DNA of 64,000 nucleotides from Acorus gramineus (taxonomy: Eukaryota > Streptophyta > Magnoliopsida > Acorales > Acoraceae), in the NCBI GenBank assembly GCA_030737835.1, contig CM060853.1, positions 15,248,895 to 15,312,894 on the forward strand, read 5' to 3'. Below are positions 1 through 11,173 of the stretch, one piece after another. The notes beneath the pieces are model-generated. The model searched no databases and was not told the DNA's origin. It saw only the letters and a list, made by a program, of their open reading frames with translations. Position numbers and translations under genes: made by a program. How positions within the stretch are numbered: position 1 is the stretch's first letter; each line of letters opens with the position of its first letter.

Positions 1-1483
1 TAATGGATGAGACCGCAGCCGGTCCCCAGACATCTGTGTGAATCAACTCAAGCTTATTCTGCTTCGGAGTTCTGCCACACGTCTTGAAACTGATCCTCTT
101 CTGCTTTCCAAAGATACAACTCTCGCACAAGTCGATATCAACTGACTGCAATCCTGGCAATCTCCCCATCGAGTGCATGACTTTAAGTCCCTTTTGACTC
201 ATGTGACCAAGTCTCTGATGCCATATATTGGGATCATCCTTGCTGTTAGCAACTGCAATAGAACCACAAGCATCAGTTGTCACATAAAGAGTACCAGTCA
301 TTTTACCTCGTGCAACGATCAATGAGCCTCTCGAAACCTTCCAGCTGTCACTACTGAAGGTTGTCATATAGCCTTCCTTTGCTAGCTGCCCAACTGAAAT
401 CAGGTTCTTTCTTAGGTCAGGAATGTGTCTGACATCATTCAATTCCCATACAGAGCCATTCAGCTTGATCTGCACTTTACCCTTGCCGACCACATCGCAT
501 GGTTGATCATCACCAAGGTACACCTTCCCAAAGCTGCCTGGGACGTAATTTCTGAGAAGATCTTTGTTAGAGGTCGCGTGAAACGATGCACCAGAATCCA
601 TCACCCAAGAATCGGACTTGTTCTCCATGGAACAAATCAATGCATCATCTGATTCTTCTGAAAGAACATTGGATTCATTCTTGTTGTGTGTTTCTTTCTT
701 CTCTGACCTGCACTGATTTCTGTAATGTCCAGTTTTACCACAATTCCAGCACTCAATAATCTTCTTCACATTCTGATTTTGATTATTGTTGGAATTGCTT
801 GGGTTTCTCGATTTGGATCTGCCGTTCCTCGATTTTGATTTGCCACGCCCATTGCCCTTGTTTGAACTTCTGCCTCTGCTATCAACATTCAACGCTGATC
901 CGGAAGTGGAACCACCATCTGCTTGTCGCCTGATCTCCTCTGTCATAATCAGATTCACCACATCATCGAACTTCAATTTTTTCTTTCCGGTAGAGGAACT
1001 GATCGCGGTAACAGTGCCGTTCCAACTCTCGGGTAACTGCCCGAGGATCAATAAAGCACGGATCTCATCATCGAAAACGAGATCGACTGAATTTAATTGA
1101 TCCGTAACTTCATTAAATTCGTTGAGATGATCCTTGAAATTGCAATCTTCGGTCATCTTCATATTGAATAACTTCTTAATGAGACGCACCTTATTTGCCG
1201 CAGAGGGCTGTTCATACATCTTAGACAGTTTGACCATGAGAGCAGTCGTGGATGTCTCATTCTTGACATTAAAGGCTATATGCCTCGACAGCGTCTTCCT
1301 GACTGCGCCGAGAGCCTTCCGATCTAACAGATCCCACGCCGCTTGCTCCATCTCTTCTGGTTTCTCTTTCAACGGTTGATAGAGATCTTTCTCGTACAGA
1401 TGATCCTCCACCTGCATCTTCCAGTAGCCAAAGTTTGTGCCATCAAATTTCTCGATTTTAGATAATTCCTTATCTGAATCCAT
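1..1483 (-). CDS. Copia gag-pol polyprotein, copy A, partial
   Basis: The start codon is at 1483, after the leader repeats. In order, matched against copy B and the family: gag (UBN2-type capsid region), a CCHC zinc knuckle (C-W-N-C-G-K-T-G-H-Y-R-N-Q-C, about 700-750), an aspartic protease motif (D-S-G-A, near 595-605), then the GAG-pre-integrase domain and the start of the integrase, where the window ends. It would encode the structural and enzymatic polyprotein of the retrotransposon. I found sense codons at every site where copy B is broken, but I did not read every codon, so full openness is not proven. The 3' half is outside the window. Confidence 0.8.
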   Translation of the reverse strand, partial: MDSDKELSKIEKFDGTNFGYWKMQVEDHLYEKDLYQPLKEKPEEMEQAAWDLLDRKALGAVRKTLSRHIAFNVKNETSTTALMVKLSKMYEQPSAANKVRLIKKLFNMKMTEDCNFKDHLNEFNEVTDQLNSVDLVFDDEIRALLILGQLPESWNGTVTAISSSTGKKKLKFDDVVNLIMTEEIRRQADGGSTSGSALNVDSRGRSSNKGNGRGKSKSRNGRSKSRNPSNSNNNQNQNVKKIIECWNCGKTGHYRNQCRSEKKETHNKNESNVLSEESDDALICSMENKSDSWVMDSGASFHATSNKDLLRNYVPGSFGKVYLGDDQPCDVVGKGKVQIKLNGSVWELNDVRHIPDLRKNLISVGQLAKEGYMTTFSSDSWKVSRGSLIVARGKMTGTLYVTTDACGSIAVANSKDDPNIWHQRLGHMSQKGLKVMHSMGRLPGLQSVDIDLCESCIFGKQKRISFKTCGRTPKQNKLELIHTDVWGPAAVSSI

Positions 1484-1501
1484 TGCTCCCACTCGAATAG
1501 A

Positions 1502-1718
1502 CACCTCCTGTGCCCTAGATCTACAGATCCCGTGAATAGGCACCTCCTGTGCCCTAGATCTACAGATCCCGCGAATAGGCACCTCCTGTGCCCTAGATCT
1601 ACAGATCTCGCGAATAGGCACCTCCTGTGCCCTAGATCTACAGATCCCGCTGATAGGCACCTCCTGTGCCCTAGATCTACAGATCTCGCGAATAGGCACC
1701 TCCTGTGCCCTAGATCTA
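1502..1718 (-). repeat. 39-bp tandem repeat in the copia leader, 6 copies
   Basis: The core CCTCCTGTGCCCTAGATCT starts at 1504, 1543, 1582, 1621, 1660 and 1699, exactly 39 bp apart. It lies between the primer-binding site and the gag start. As 39 is 13 codons, any open frame stays open through the array and gives a 13-residue peptide repeat in an artificial reading frame that is not the gag frame. Confidence 0.95.
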
Positions 1719-1743
1719 GTAAAACCGTGGCTCTGATACCAAT

Positions 1744-2118
1744 TGTTAGGATTTCGGATCTTGGGATGCAATCAATCAAAAGAAATAAACAAACAAATCG
1801 AAGCAAAGACACAAAAATTTTACGTGGTTCGGCAAATCTTGCCTACGTCCACGGAGCACACCAGAGATCAATCCACTATCAATGAGAAGTTTTTACAATG
1901 GTCACACCGAAGATAAAAACCCTAGAGCCTAATGAAAAATATGAGATGCCCTTTTATACTGACATCTCATTAAGGGCAAAAAAGTCAATACACGAAAGAC
2001 ACCCCAAAAAAATTTTCTAGGGGCGCTGCCCCCAGACCCCGCGAGCTCGACCCCCGTCCGACCCTGCGTAGCGCCAACAATCCTCTGCGCACATCATCAG
2101 GCTCCACAATATATAACA
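1744..2118 (-). repeat. 5' LTR of copia copy A
   Basis: 375 bp, bounded by TGTTA...TAACA in element orientation. It contains a TATA-like box (GTATAAAAGGGC, reverse strand near 1950-1960) and matches both LTRs of copy B along its whole length. The inside end abuts the tRNA-Met primer-binding site. Confidence 0.92.
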
Positions 2119-2123
2119 CAACC

Positions 2124-3927
2124 TTGGGTCCGGAGAACATGATTTCCCTCTCAAGTGAGATAGTCGATATTATACTATGGTTGTTATATTACATACTGGA
2201 TATCACATGCATGATACCATGATAATTAACAAGTTCACGTACGAATAAACCATCCACAAAACAATATATGGGTTCAAAATAATGAAATGGACAACAAATC
2301 GAGATGAAAATCTATACTATATGGCATTATTTTTATTTCACATATAGAGACAGCTTTTATATAACGTAGTTACTATTATTATTGTTTTTGTTTGATTGCA
2401 CGTTTGAAACAATTTTTGTTTTTTGAAAAGTTAAAAAGCTAAAATCGTGCAGCGAAATGAGATAGCTTTATTAAGAATCGAAAGCTGCATTCCTCTTAAT
2501 TTTTTTCTCGAAATTCGTGTTTTGAAAAGCTCAAAAACAACGCTTTTTAGTAGAAATTGATTTTTTGAATTGAAAAGCAACTTTCTCTACTAAACATCAA
2601 CTGCTTTCAAATATTGATTCCTGAATTAAAAAAAAACATCTCAATAAAAGTTAAAGTCTAAAATCATATTAAAAAATAATTTTATTTCAAAAGCTACTTT
2701 TCAATTTATGTTTTCAAACGGACCCTGAAAACTATTGTCAACTTGCTCACAGAGAAAAGTAAAAAATGATATACTTTCATCAAAGTTTGACACCACCCAT
2801 TTCTCTAAGAAAAAAACCACCACTCGTTTGTCTCAAATTTTTTATTATACACGGTCGCCTCTCACATAAAATAATCTTTCTTAATCTAATAGTTAAGAGA
2901 CTAAATAAATAAAATAATATTGAGAAAAAAATTAAATGACAAAAATTATTTTCAACCAAGCTATGCCTTAAAAAAAAAAACTCAATTCATGCTAAAATGC
3001 AAGACATCTCACAATATTTGTTTCTCAACATTTATAGGTTTTGATAGAGAGATTCATATAAGAGAATGCAAATGTCACTTGGTGGATGGAAAATTGATTC
3101 TAATTTGTCCAATTTAATTTTGAAGCATTTTTTTTTACCAATCTAATTTGTCCATATGCATCACTTAATGAAATAATTTGATTGATCTTTCCAGATCATA
3201 AATACCAATTTGATAGTCATTACCAATTTGATTGGTCCATACATATCACCTAATAAATAAAATAATCTAATTGGTCCGTATACATCATCAAAATCAATCT
3301 AATTGGTCCACACACATTATGTAATGGAATATTATAATCTGATTGATGTTCTGTACACATAGTTAATACCAATCTGATTGATCCTCACCAAATCACAGGT
3401 AAAATAAAAAAACACTAACCAATTATCTGGATAGTCTTAAAATGAATCTAATTAATGCTAAAATCAATCTAATCTAATCTACATCATCATCATATTACAT
3501 TCAATATATAGAGATGATTATTGAAGAATGTCACGCCAACAAGGTGCATATATATAATTGGATGTATCATCATTGTCAAATTTCACAGCATGCATGAATA
3601 ATTCACATCTGCTTCTACCAATACACATGCAACTCTTATATTCAAATTCAAAATTCTTAATTAGCACAACCATTTTTATTAGCTTTGACCAACCGGCTTC
3701 AACGTTGAAACGTTTTCCATGAAAATAATGATAAAAAAATGGTGCAAATCCTCTCTCCCTGGTTTTCTAGAGAACTTTTCAAAACCGCGTTTTACTTTGC
3801 TTCTCTCGCAACCTAACCTTTTTTTCTTCTTCCAATTCTTAACTTATCCCAAATCTTCCCCTCCTATAATTATCTTCACCAACACAAGTTCCTCATAACA
3901 CAACACTCAACAAGATCAATTTAAATC
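2124..3927. other. AT-rich intergenic stretch upstream of the J-protein gene
   Basis: No credible gene. The 2350-2735 part ends in CAAACGGACCCT, which looks like a MITE terminus, but I could not find its partner. From 3110 to 3480 a short motif (variants of AATCTGATTGRTCC with ACATCA) recurs about ten times at irregular spacing, suggesting a decayed satellite-like repeat. The last 150 bases should hold the J-protein promoter and 5' UTR. Confidence 0.5.
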
Positions 3928-4386
3928 ATGACTAGTGTTGTTGCAGCTCTTGTTAGTGCAAGACCACCTCATAATTACCAACCTAAACAAGCCAAACCAT
4001 GCACCATCCGTTGCAGTAGCACAGCCACACTAGGCTCATCAAGAAGAGAGACCAATAACAACCTCTACAAGGTCCTCTCCCTCGAATCGGAGAATGTCGG
4101 GGCCGAGGAGATCAAGAAGGCCTATAGGACCATGGCTCAACGTTACCACCCCGACGTTTGCTCTCCTTCGACGAGGGAGGAGTCGACGAGGATGTTCGTT
4201 GAGCTGCGTAGAGCTTATGAGATGTTATCGGACCCGGCCTCCCGGAGGAGGTATGACTATGAGCTTGGATTGGTTGGATCGGGCTCCGGTCATCGTAGTT
4301 CGGGGTTTGAGAGAGAGAGGTGGGAAGAGCAGCTCCGGGGGCTTTGGTGGCGGTCGGAGGCTCGGAGGATGAGAAGGACCAAATGA
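3928..4386 (+). CDS. Plastid-targeted J-domain co-chaperone (DnaJ 11/DnaJ 20-like)
   Basis: A single-exon gene of 152 aa. Residues 1-40 are rich in Ser, Ala, Arg and Thr with few acidic residues, as expected for a chloroplast transit peptide. The J domain spans about 46-110: N-L-Y-K-V-L helix start, the Hsp70-stimulating HPD motif at 74-76, and the closing R-R-Y-D-Y helix. There is no Gly/Phe or zinc-finger region, so it is a class C (type III) J-protein. The basic tail ends R-R-T-K. Such small proteins recruit stromal Hsp70; Arabidopsis J20, for example, handles the MEP-pathway enzyme DXS. The start is the first ATG after an AC-rich leader and is followed at once by transit-peptide-like sequence. 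The coding region is much richer in G+C than its surroundings. The family is firm; which paralogue it is remains open. Confidence 0.9.
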   Translation: MTSVVAALVSARPPHNYQPKQAKPCTIRCSSTATLGSSRRETNNNLYKVLSLESENVGAEEIKKAYRTMAQRYHPDVCSPSTREESTRMFVELRRAYEMLSDPASRRRYDYELGLVGSGSGHRSSGFERERWEEQLRGLWWRSEARRMRRTK

Positions 4387-5263
4387 AGAGTTAGCTGTGG
4401 AATGAACTTGGAGATTATTTACTTGACTTGCTAATTACCATTCTTTTGGGAAATCTATTTTTCATGTAATTAAGCATTTAATCAATATTTGCTTTCATAT
4501 GGAAGTTGTATACTTGGATTTAAGAAGATGTTTTAATTTTGTTTATGATTGACATGATTTTTAATTGATTTTCTTGCTTATGTATTGAATTATTTGTTTG
4601 GTGTGATCTTATTGCATTTCATATATGTTGTTAATTTATTGCATCCTAATTGAATGTCTGTTTTTTTAATTAGATTGAGTTTCATATGTTGTTTAATTTG
4701 TTGAAAAAAACTCAATGAAATAGAAATAAAAATAAGAACAAATAGAATTTAAGATAGATAATAATAACACATTCTATTTTTAAAAATATACAGAAAACAG
4801 AAAATGACCATTTCTATACCCAGGCGTGTAGACCACCTCTAAAATGATCATTTCTCTTAATCCCGAGATTTACATAAACCCAACCATCACTACATCAAAT
4901 CTTGAATTCTTTTTCATTATCTATTAAATATTCTATTGGTCCAATTTGTTTTTTTTGTTTTTTTTGGGTAAACACGTGAAAAATACTTACGAGCACATTA
5001 AATTGGATATGGTCTATCTTTCAATGGGGTGCTGCTCCCTTTTAACCCCATCAAACTAACATTGCAGCTCAACTTTTATTCAACTTGTGTTTTTATTACA
5101 AATAATATTTTAATCAAATAATATTTTAATCAGGAGAGCAACTTCTAATTTACTTTGTCAATATAGAAATTGAAATACAAGACATAAAGTCAATAGTTCA
5201 TTGTTCTATAAAAAATATAATAGAGAAAAATTAGCCAACTAATTAAAAAATCACTATTTTTAT
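4387..5263. other. Intergenic stretch, 3' of the J-protein gene
   Basis: AT-rich. It contains the probable J-protein 3' UTR (to roughly 4500-4700) and no recognisable gene, RNA or repeat. Confidence 0.4.
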
Positions 5264-5268
5264 CCTAT

Positions 5269-5581
5269 TGTTGTAAACTAAATAGAATATGATATATAAG
5301 AGTATATAACAAAGCACACAAGCATATAGAAGAGAAGTAGAGAGAGATTCTTATTCACTATTTGTTGGTTGAATACAAGAGAGAACCCCTCTATTTATAG
5401 GGTGCATAGAGGAATCCCAAAGGTGGAGAGTTACAAGTCTATAGAGGTGAGGGGGAGATAGTGGGGCATAATGGGAGTGTTATGGAATAGAAGAGTGAGA
5501 GAGGTTATGGAGTTGAATGAGGGGGTTATGGAGTTGAAGAGTGAGGGAGGTTATGGGTTATCCACCACCATATTCACAACA
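5269..5581 (-). repeat. 3' LTR of copia element 2
   Basis: 313 bp, TGTTGT...ACAACA, matching 10375-10701. It lacks a short block (wording of TTAGAGAAGTGGTGG) present in the other LTR near 10662-10676, and otherwise differs at a few bases. Confidence 0.93.
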
Positions 5582-5833
5582 CTCCCCCTTGGATGACCAC
5601 CACGCTAAGAAAATTGCCTCATTAAAACCTTGCTTGGAAAACCCAATGGGAAAAAACCAAAGCGAAGGAAAAAGAGTACAATGTAACTTAATCGTATAAT
5701 AGTGTATGCGTTTGACACTGCCTCATTAAAACCTTGCCAGGAAAACCCAATGGGACAAAACCTAGGCGAAGGAAAAAGAGTACAGTTCGCAAAATGTCAT
5801 CAAAAAATTACTCCCCCTCATAAGTACAAGATT

Positions 5834-7986
5834 TCAAGAATTTTGGTCGCAAACTCGTCGCATCCCGATTTCATACACCAGCTTCTTGAATGTTGATGTC
5901 GACAAAGCTTTAGTAAACAAATCTGCAAGATTGTCCTTTGACTGAATTTGTTGAACATCAATTTCATGTCTCTGCTGGAGCTCATGAGTGTAAAAGAATT
6001 TTGGAGAAATATGCTTTGTTCTATCACCCTTGATATATCCCCTTTGATTTGAGCAATGCATGCTGCATTGTCTTCATATATAGTTGTTGGAACATCTGTA
6101 ATGAGAGATAGTCCGCATGCAGTACGAATATGATGAACCAAAGACCTTATCCACACGCATTCCCGGCTTGCTTCGTGGAGTGCAAGAATCTCAGAGTGGT
6201 TAGAAGACGTGGCGACCAAAGTCTGTTTCGTAGATCGCCAAGAGATTGCTGTGCCACCGCAAGTGAATACATAGCCTGTTTGTGAGCGAGCCTTGTGAGG
6301 ATCTGAAAGATATCCTGAATCTGCATAACCCTTTAGTTGTGCACCATTATTGGAATCCTTTGCATAGAATAGACCCATGTCTGACGTTCCACGAAGATAA
6401 CGAAAAATGTGCTTCACACCATTCCAATGCCTTCGAGTTGGTGCAGAGCTAAATCTGGCCAATAAATTAACTGAAAATGCAATGTCAGGTCTAGTGCATT
6501 GGGCCAAATATAATAAGGCACCAATTGCACTAAGATATGGTACTTCAGGACCAAGAAGATTTTCAGTATCTTCTTTTGGACGAAAAGGGTCCTTCTTTGG
6601 GTCAAGTAACCTTACTACCATTGGAGTACTTAATGGATGACATTTGTCCATATTAAAACGCTTCAGGATTTTTTCAACATATGTTGTTTGATGAACAAGT
6701 ATCCCATTTGAACTTTGCTCAATTTGCAAGCCGAGACAATATCTTGTTTTTCCAAGATCTTTCATTTCAAACTCCTTTTTCAGATATTCGGAAGCCTTTT
6801 CGAGCTCTTCAGGAGTCCCAATTAGATTAATATCATCAACATATACTGCAATAATGGTAAATCCGAGTTCCGTTTTCTTAATAAATATACAGGGGCATAT
6901 TGGATCATTGACATATCCTTCTTTTATTAAGTACTCACTAAGACGGTTATACCACATTCGTCCAGATTGCTTTAACCCATACAAGGATCGTCTTAGCTTG
7001 ATTGAGTACATGTTTCGTGGTTTTGCTTCAGGCAATTTTAGTCCTTCAGGAACTTTCATATAAATGTCGGTATCTAATTTTCCATATAAATATGCAGTAA
7101 CCACATCCATTAGCTGCATGTCAAGTCCTTCTGAGACTACAAGACTAATTAAATACCGAAATGTGATTGTGTCCATCACAGGAGAATATGTCTCTTCAAA
7201 ATCTATCCCAGGTCTCTGCAGGAAACCCTGTGCCACAAGACGAGCTTTGTATCTAACAATCTCGTTTCTTTCATTTCGTTTTCTCGCAAACACCCATTTA
7301 CATCCTACTGGTTTAACACCTTCAGGGGTTAGGACTACTGGTCCAAATACTTGGTGTTTTGCAAGTGAATCCAATTCTGTTTGAATAGCAGCTTTCCATT
7401 GTGGCCAACAATTTTTTCGTCTGCATTCATCCACTGAACGTGGTTCTAAATCATTATCTGAAATGATTTCTGTAGCTACTGCAAATGAGAATATATCATC
7501 AACAAGCACTTGCTTTCGATCCTACAATATTTGTGAATTTGCATAATTTATGGAAATTTCTTCATTTCCATGTACTTGTTCTTCATGCACGGGTGTCACT
7601 TCAGGGACGTCAGTCTCTTCAAGGACTTGTGTCACTTCAGGGACTTCTTCCTCTGTAGGAGTTATTATTGTGGGTCTTTCAAGTGTTTCATACTCTTCTA
7701 GAGAATTATTCTTCATTGTTTTTCTCCTTCGGGGAGCTGAATCTTTTGAGCCTATAGGTCTTCCACGCTTCAGGCGTGTTTTTGTTGATTCATTAGCCGG
7801 CATATTAACAGTTTTTCCTATTGGAACATTAATTCGAGCTGGAGTATTAGCAGCTGGAATATGTGATTTCATCACTTTTGCTGCATCATTGAATGCATCT
7901 GGCAATTGATGCGCAATTCTTTGAAGATGGGTGATTCTTTGCACTTCAGTTTCACATTGATTAGTGCGAGGATCAAGATGAGACAA
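5834..7986 (-). pseudogene. Copia pol remnant: linker, reverse transcriptase, RNase H
   Basis: From 7986 leftwards the frame covers the variable linker after integrase, then the RVT_2 reverse transcriptase (K-A-R-L-V-A-Q-G-F, catalytic Y-V-D-D at about 6835-6845, S-L-Y-G-L-K-Q-S-G) and RNase H (Y-A-D-S-G-Y, S-S-N-H-S-E, E-D-N-A-A-C). Two lesions are visible. An in-frame TAG at 7522-7524 is followed by the same open frame. A frameshift near 6045 makes the last 70 codons (K-G-D-R-T-K-H-I-S-P-K-F-F ... L-A-D-L-F-T-K-A-L) continue in another frame to 5834. The rest is remarkably open, so decay is moderate. A divergent duplicate of the linker region lies upstream at about 8260-8480. Confidence 0.9.
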
Positions 7987-9466
7987 AGATGGAGTTTTCC
8001 ATGTAAGTTCACGTCGTTCTTCTGGCGACGGATTTTCTCCCCCTAATGACGGGAATATTGTCTCATCAAAATGACAATCCGCAAATCGAGCGGTAAATTA
8101 AAAATACCCTCTGTTAATGGTTCAAGATATCTTATAATAGAAGGAGAATCTACTTTGAATGATAAATATGTCATCGATGATCATTTATTTGCGATTCCAC
8201 ATTTCTCTTATATGCATATAAAATATAGAGATCTTAATATTATTAGGTACCTTTTCCTCTTCAAGAGTTTGTGTAGTCACTTCTGGAACTCGTTTCTCTT
8301 CATGGACATTATACTCTTCTAGAGTTTTAGAGAAAGTGGATCTATTGTTCATAATCTCTTCTGGAACATTATGTATAACTTCTTCTGGAGCATTATTAGA
8401 GCATGATTTTACATTTGATCTCCACTTCTGGGGAGCTGAATTTTTGTTTTTGAACCTATAGGTCTATCACGCATCTGGCGTGCATTAGGAATTTGATTTT
8501 CACGTTAAGCGATACGTGAGTTTAGATAAGACAGAGTGGATGTATTCCACGATAATTCTCGTTGTTCTTCAGGAACAGATCATAAAACTTCTAATTTATA
8601 TGAGTAAATATGGATATTTATAATAACCTTTAGGAGAGAGCATAAAGCTTTTCTAATGTATGCTTCTGGCATGAGACATTATTAATGCATAGATACTCCA
8701 TAATTTTAAAATGGCATATGTTGAGATAGGTATCTTCAGTAGACTTTTTCTGGATCTACATGAATACAATGCATCGTTGATACAAAATTTTGTATCTCTT
8801 GATAACATGATATCTGCCCTTCTGGAGCCTTGGTACCAAAAATAATATTATCATTTGCATTAATTAATGTTAAACTCAAAAAATAAGATAAATATGAAAG
8901 TAAGAAAAATGGATTTTAGATAACAAAGAAAAATTATAATTATAAAAATTATAAAAGTCTGATCGTACATCAGGTACGTGACCATATTTTTAAAGCACCA
9001 AATACATAACAATCATTTTTTTGTGTTAGGGGTTTGTTCTGCAACCCTTTTCCCTTCAATTATGCTTTTGTTTAATAACAAATCACTTCTAGTGATTTGA
9101 GATATTTTACAAACTCTATGATTGTTGTGCTTTCTCAACTATATAAATCATGATCTCATCATTCATGACCACAACTTCCATGGCGAACATAAAATAAAAT
9201 ACATTTACTTCGGGTAATGATGCTATGCCATTGAGTTGAGTTACATGATATTTTAAAAAAAATCGTTGTTCGGCAACGAGAATATATAAAATTAATGCTC
9301 TCAATATTGCTACAACTGGAGCATATTTGAGGCATAATGGCCGGTGGACCTTTGTCAATGAGGTATTAATCTTTAAATCCTCTTCATTATGATGATGATG
9401 GTGAAATCTAATCATAATTTACATGTTCCTGTTGGGATACATGGATCTTTTTTTTTTATTATTATT

Positions 9467-9872
9467 TGGTCCTTCAAGGACCCGAAAAATATATCATATA
9501 ACTTTTGTTTGGTCCTACAGGGACACGAACAATCATGATTTTTGTATAGTCCTTTAGGGATAGAACAAAATAAAATTTTACATGATCCTTCAAAGATTCA
9601 TATAATCATAATTTTTGTACAGTCCTTCAGGGATAAAATAAAATAAAATTTGTATGATCCTTCATGGATACAATATAATCATAGTCCTTCAAGGACATTT
9701 TTAATCATATCTTTTACATGATTCTTCAAGGATCCATGTAATAATTTTTGTAGTCCTTCAGGGATAGAATAAAATTTACATAGTCTTAATTGAAACACAT
9801 TATTCATAACTTCTACATGGTCCTTCAGGGATCCATGTAATTACAATTTTTGTATGATCCTATAGGGACACA
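9467..9872 (-). repeat. Array of about 11 short palindromes in the leader of copia element 2
   Basis: Variants of GGTCCTTCAAGGACC occur roughly every 30-50 bases between 9467 and 9872. The first is a perfect 7-bp palindrome around one base; the others (AGTCCTTCAGGGAT, GATCCTTCATGGAT, GGTCCTACAGGGAC and so on) keep the pairing imperfectly. The spacers are AT-rich, often with a run like ATAATCATAATTTTTGTA. It lies between the 5' LTR and pol. Confidence 0.85.
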
Positions 9873-10374
9873 TGACATTGTAACATTAAAATGAATTTCA
9901 AATCAAATATAAATATCAAATTAATTGATATTTGTGAGAACTTCTGGTTCTACACATAGATGTATAATATTTAAATTTTAATAAAAGATGACAAACATGA
10001 AACAGTTACATGAAAAAATAATCAAATGATAGATGCCGCATACTGTTGCATGAGAAAATTGCATACTAGTTTTCATAAATTAATCATATCATAACATATG
10101 TATGGAAAATTTTCACGGGGATTGCATGCATGGAAAATAAAAGATAGATGTATGCAGTACATCAGATGAAAATAAAATATAGATGTATACGAGTTCTACA
10201 CATAATTTGCATACGGTTCCATGCATATTGAAAAAAATTAATCATATGTATGTAGTAGATGATTTACATAAAAATACATAACATCAAGGGGGAGTATATT
10301 TTTGATATAGATCATTAAGAACCCACCGAATACAAACCTTTCTCTTTAACAAAGAGCTTCTCGTGCTGATAACG

Positions 10375-10701
10375 TGTTGTAAACTAAATAGAATATGATA
10401 TATAAGAGTATAAACAAAGCACACAAGCATATAGAAGAGAAGTAGAGAGAGATTCTTATTCACTATTTGTTGGTTGAATACAAGAGAGAACCCTCTATTT
10501 ATAGGGTGCATAGAGGAATCCCAAAGGTGGAGAGTTACAAGTCTATAGAGGTGAGGGGGAGATAGTGGGGCAACAATGAGAGTGTTATGGAATAGAAGAG
10601 TGGGGGAGGTTATGGAGTTGAATGAGGGGGTTATGGAGTTGAAGAGTGGGGGAGGTTATGGGTTAGAGAAGTGGTGGTTATCCACCACCGTATTCACAAC
10701 A
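10375..10701 (-). repeat. 5' LTR of copia element 2
   Basis: 327 bp, matching 5269-5581 with an extra block near 10662-10676. In element orientation it is read first; the primer-binding site is just below 10375 and the target duplication CCTAT follows at 10702-10706. Confidence 0.92.
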
Positions 10702-10706
10702 CCTAT

Positions 10707-11170
10707 CAATTTAAACAAAGCACAAAAAATGCACTCTTTTAAGAGAATATACAGGAAGGGGGGGGGCCAAGATGGGAGCGGGGCCCATCCAGATTGGGGT
10801 TGGGGGCCAAGAATGGATCATCTTTTCTTGTTTTGTTGTGTTTGGATTAATCAGACAGCTTTAAATTCTTTAAAAAAATGGTGCATGGATCCATTCATGA
10901 TTTGATATATTTACAACCATTTGATTTATGCTATAATTATGTGATAACTTCAAAATTAAAATCAAACAAAATATAAATATGAAAAAATAAGTAGAGAATT
11001 CAAACATAATGGGGGATGGGGCATTACATGACGCCCCCTCCCTGATAAATATTTTTGGGTGGTAGAGCCCCCAATTATTTAAAAAAATTGATGTTCTTTT
11101 TTTAGGGTTAGGCCCCCAGAGTAATTTAAAAAAATTTAAGGGAATTTAGGCCCGCTTGTGACTGAAGGCG
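10707..11170. other. Intergenic stretch with G-rich and C-rich runs
   Basis: No gene seen. GGGGGGGCC-type and CCCCC-type runs near 10757-10810 and 11030-11150 resemble the debris flanking 12150-12290, so the CACTA element may have split one older repeat. Confidence 0.35.
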
Positions 11171-11173
11171 TGG

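Larger units (their letters stand above)
1..2118 (-). mobile_element. Ty1/copia retrotransposon copy A, 5' part
   Basis: The element reads right to left: 5' LTR (1744-2118), primer-binding site complementary to initiator tRNA-Met (TGGTATCAGAGCC, 1729-1741), a leader with a 39-bp tandem repeat, then gag-pol from 1483 to the window edge. The flank after the LTR (2119-2123, CAACC) should be one target-duplication half; the other lies outside the window. It is the same family as copy B at 35688-40645, in opposite orientation. Where copy B has three nonsense codons and a 32-bp deletion, copy A has sense codons (GAG, TGC, TGG) and the undeleted sequence, so copy A looks less decayed. The gag and pol wording resembles the Tnt1/Tork lineage; that assignment is from memory. 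Confidence 0.93.
5269..10701 (-). mobile_element. Ty1/copia retrotransposon 2, with LTRs and TSD but no gag or integrase
   Basis: 5433 bp, flanked by the direct repeat CCTAT (5264-5268 and 10702-10706). The 3' LTR is 5269-5581 and the 5' LTR 10375-10701. Next to the 3' LTR is a polypurine tract (AAGGGGGAG in element sense, 5582-5590). Next to the 5' LTR is an ACGTTATCAGCACGAG-type primer site (about 10355-10374), a form I recall from other plant copia elements. Pol (RT and RNase H) is recognisable at 5834-7986. The 8000-10350 interval, where gag, protease and integrase should lie, has no matching reading frame, so the copy is non-autonomous. Confidence 0.93.

Noticed and set aside
1369-1812. 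147-codon minus-strand frame with 13-residue repeats (mirrored at 35987-36430)
   Set aside because: It spans the LTR end, primer site and leader minisatellite and then runs out of frame over gag. The openness follows from a 39-bp repeat, not from a protein.
9116-9415. 99-codon frame with a His run in the leader of copia element 2
   Set aside because: It matches no gag text I know; the His run is a GAT/ATG trinucleotide repeat on the plus strand.
9467-9872. Possible CRISPR-like array
   Set aside because: The repeats are short, divergent and irregularly spaced, lie inside a plant retrotransposon, and have no cas genes.
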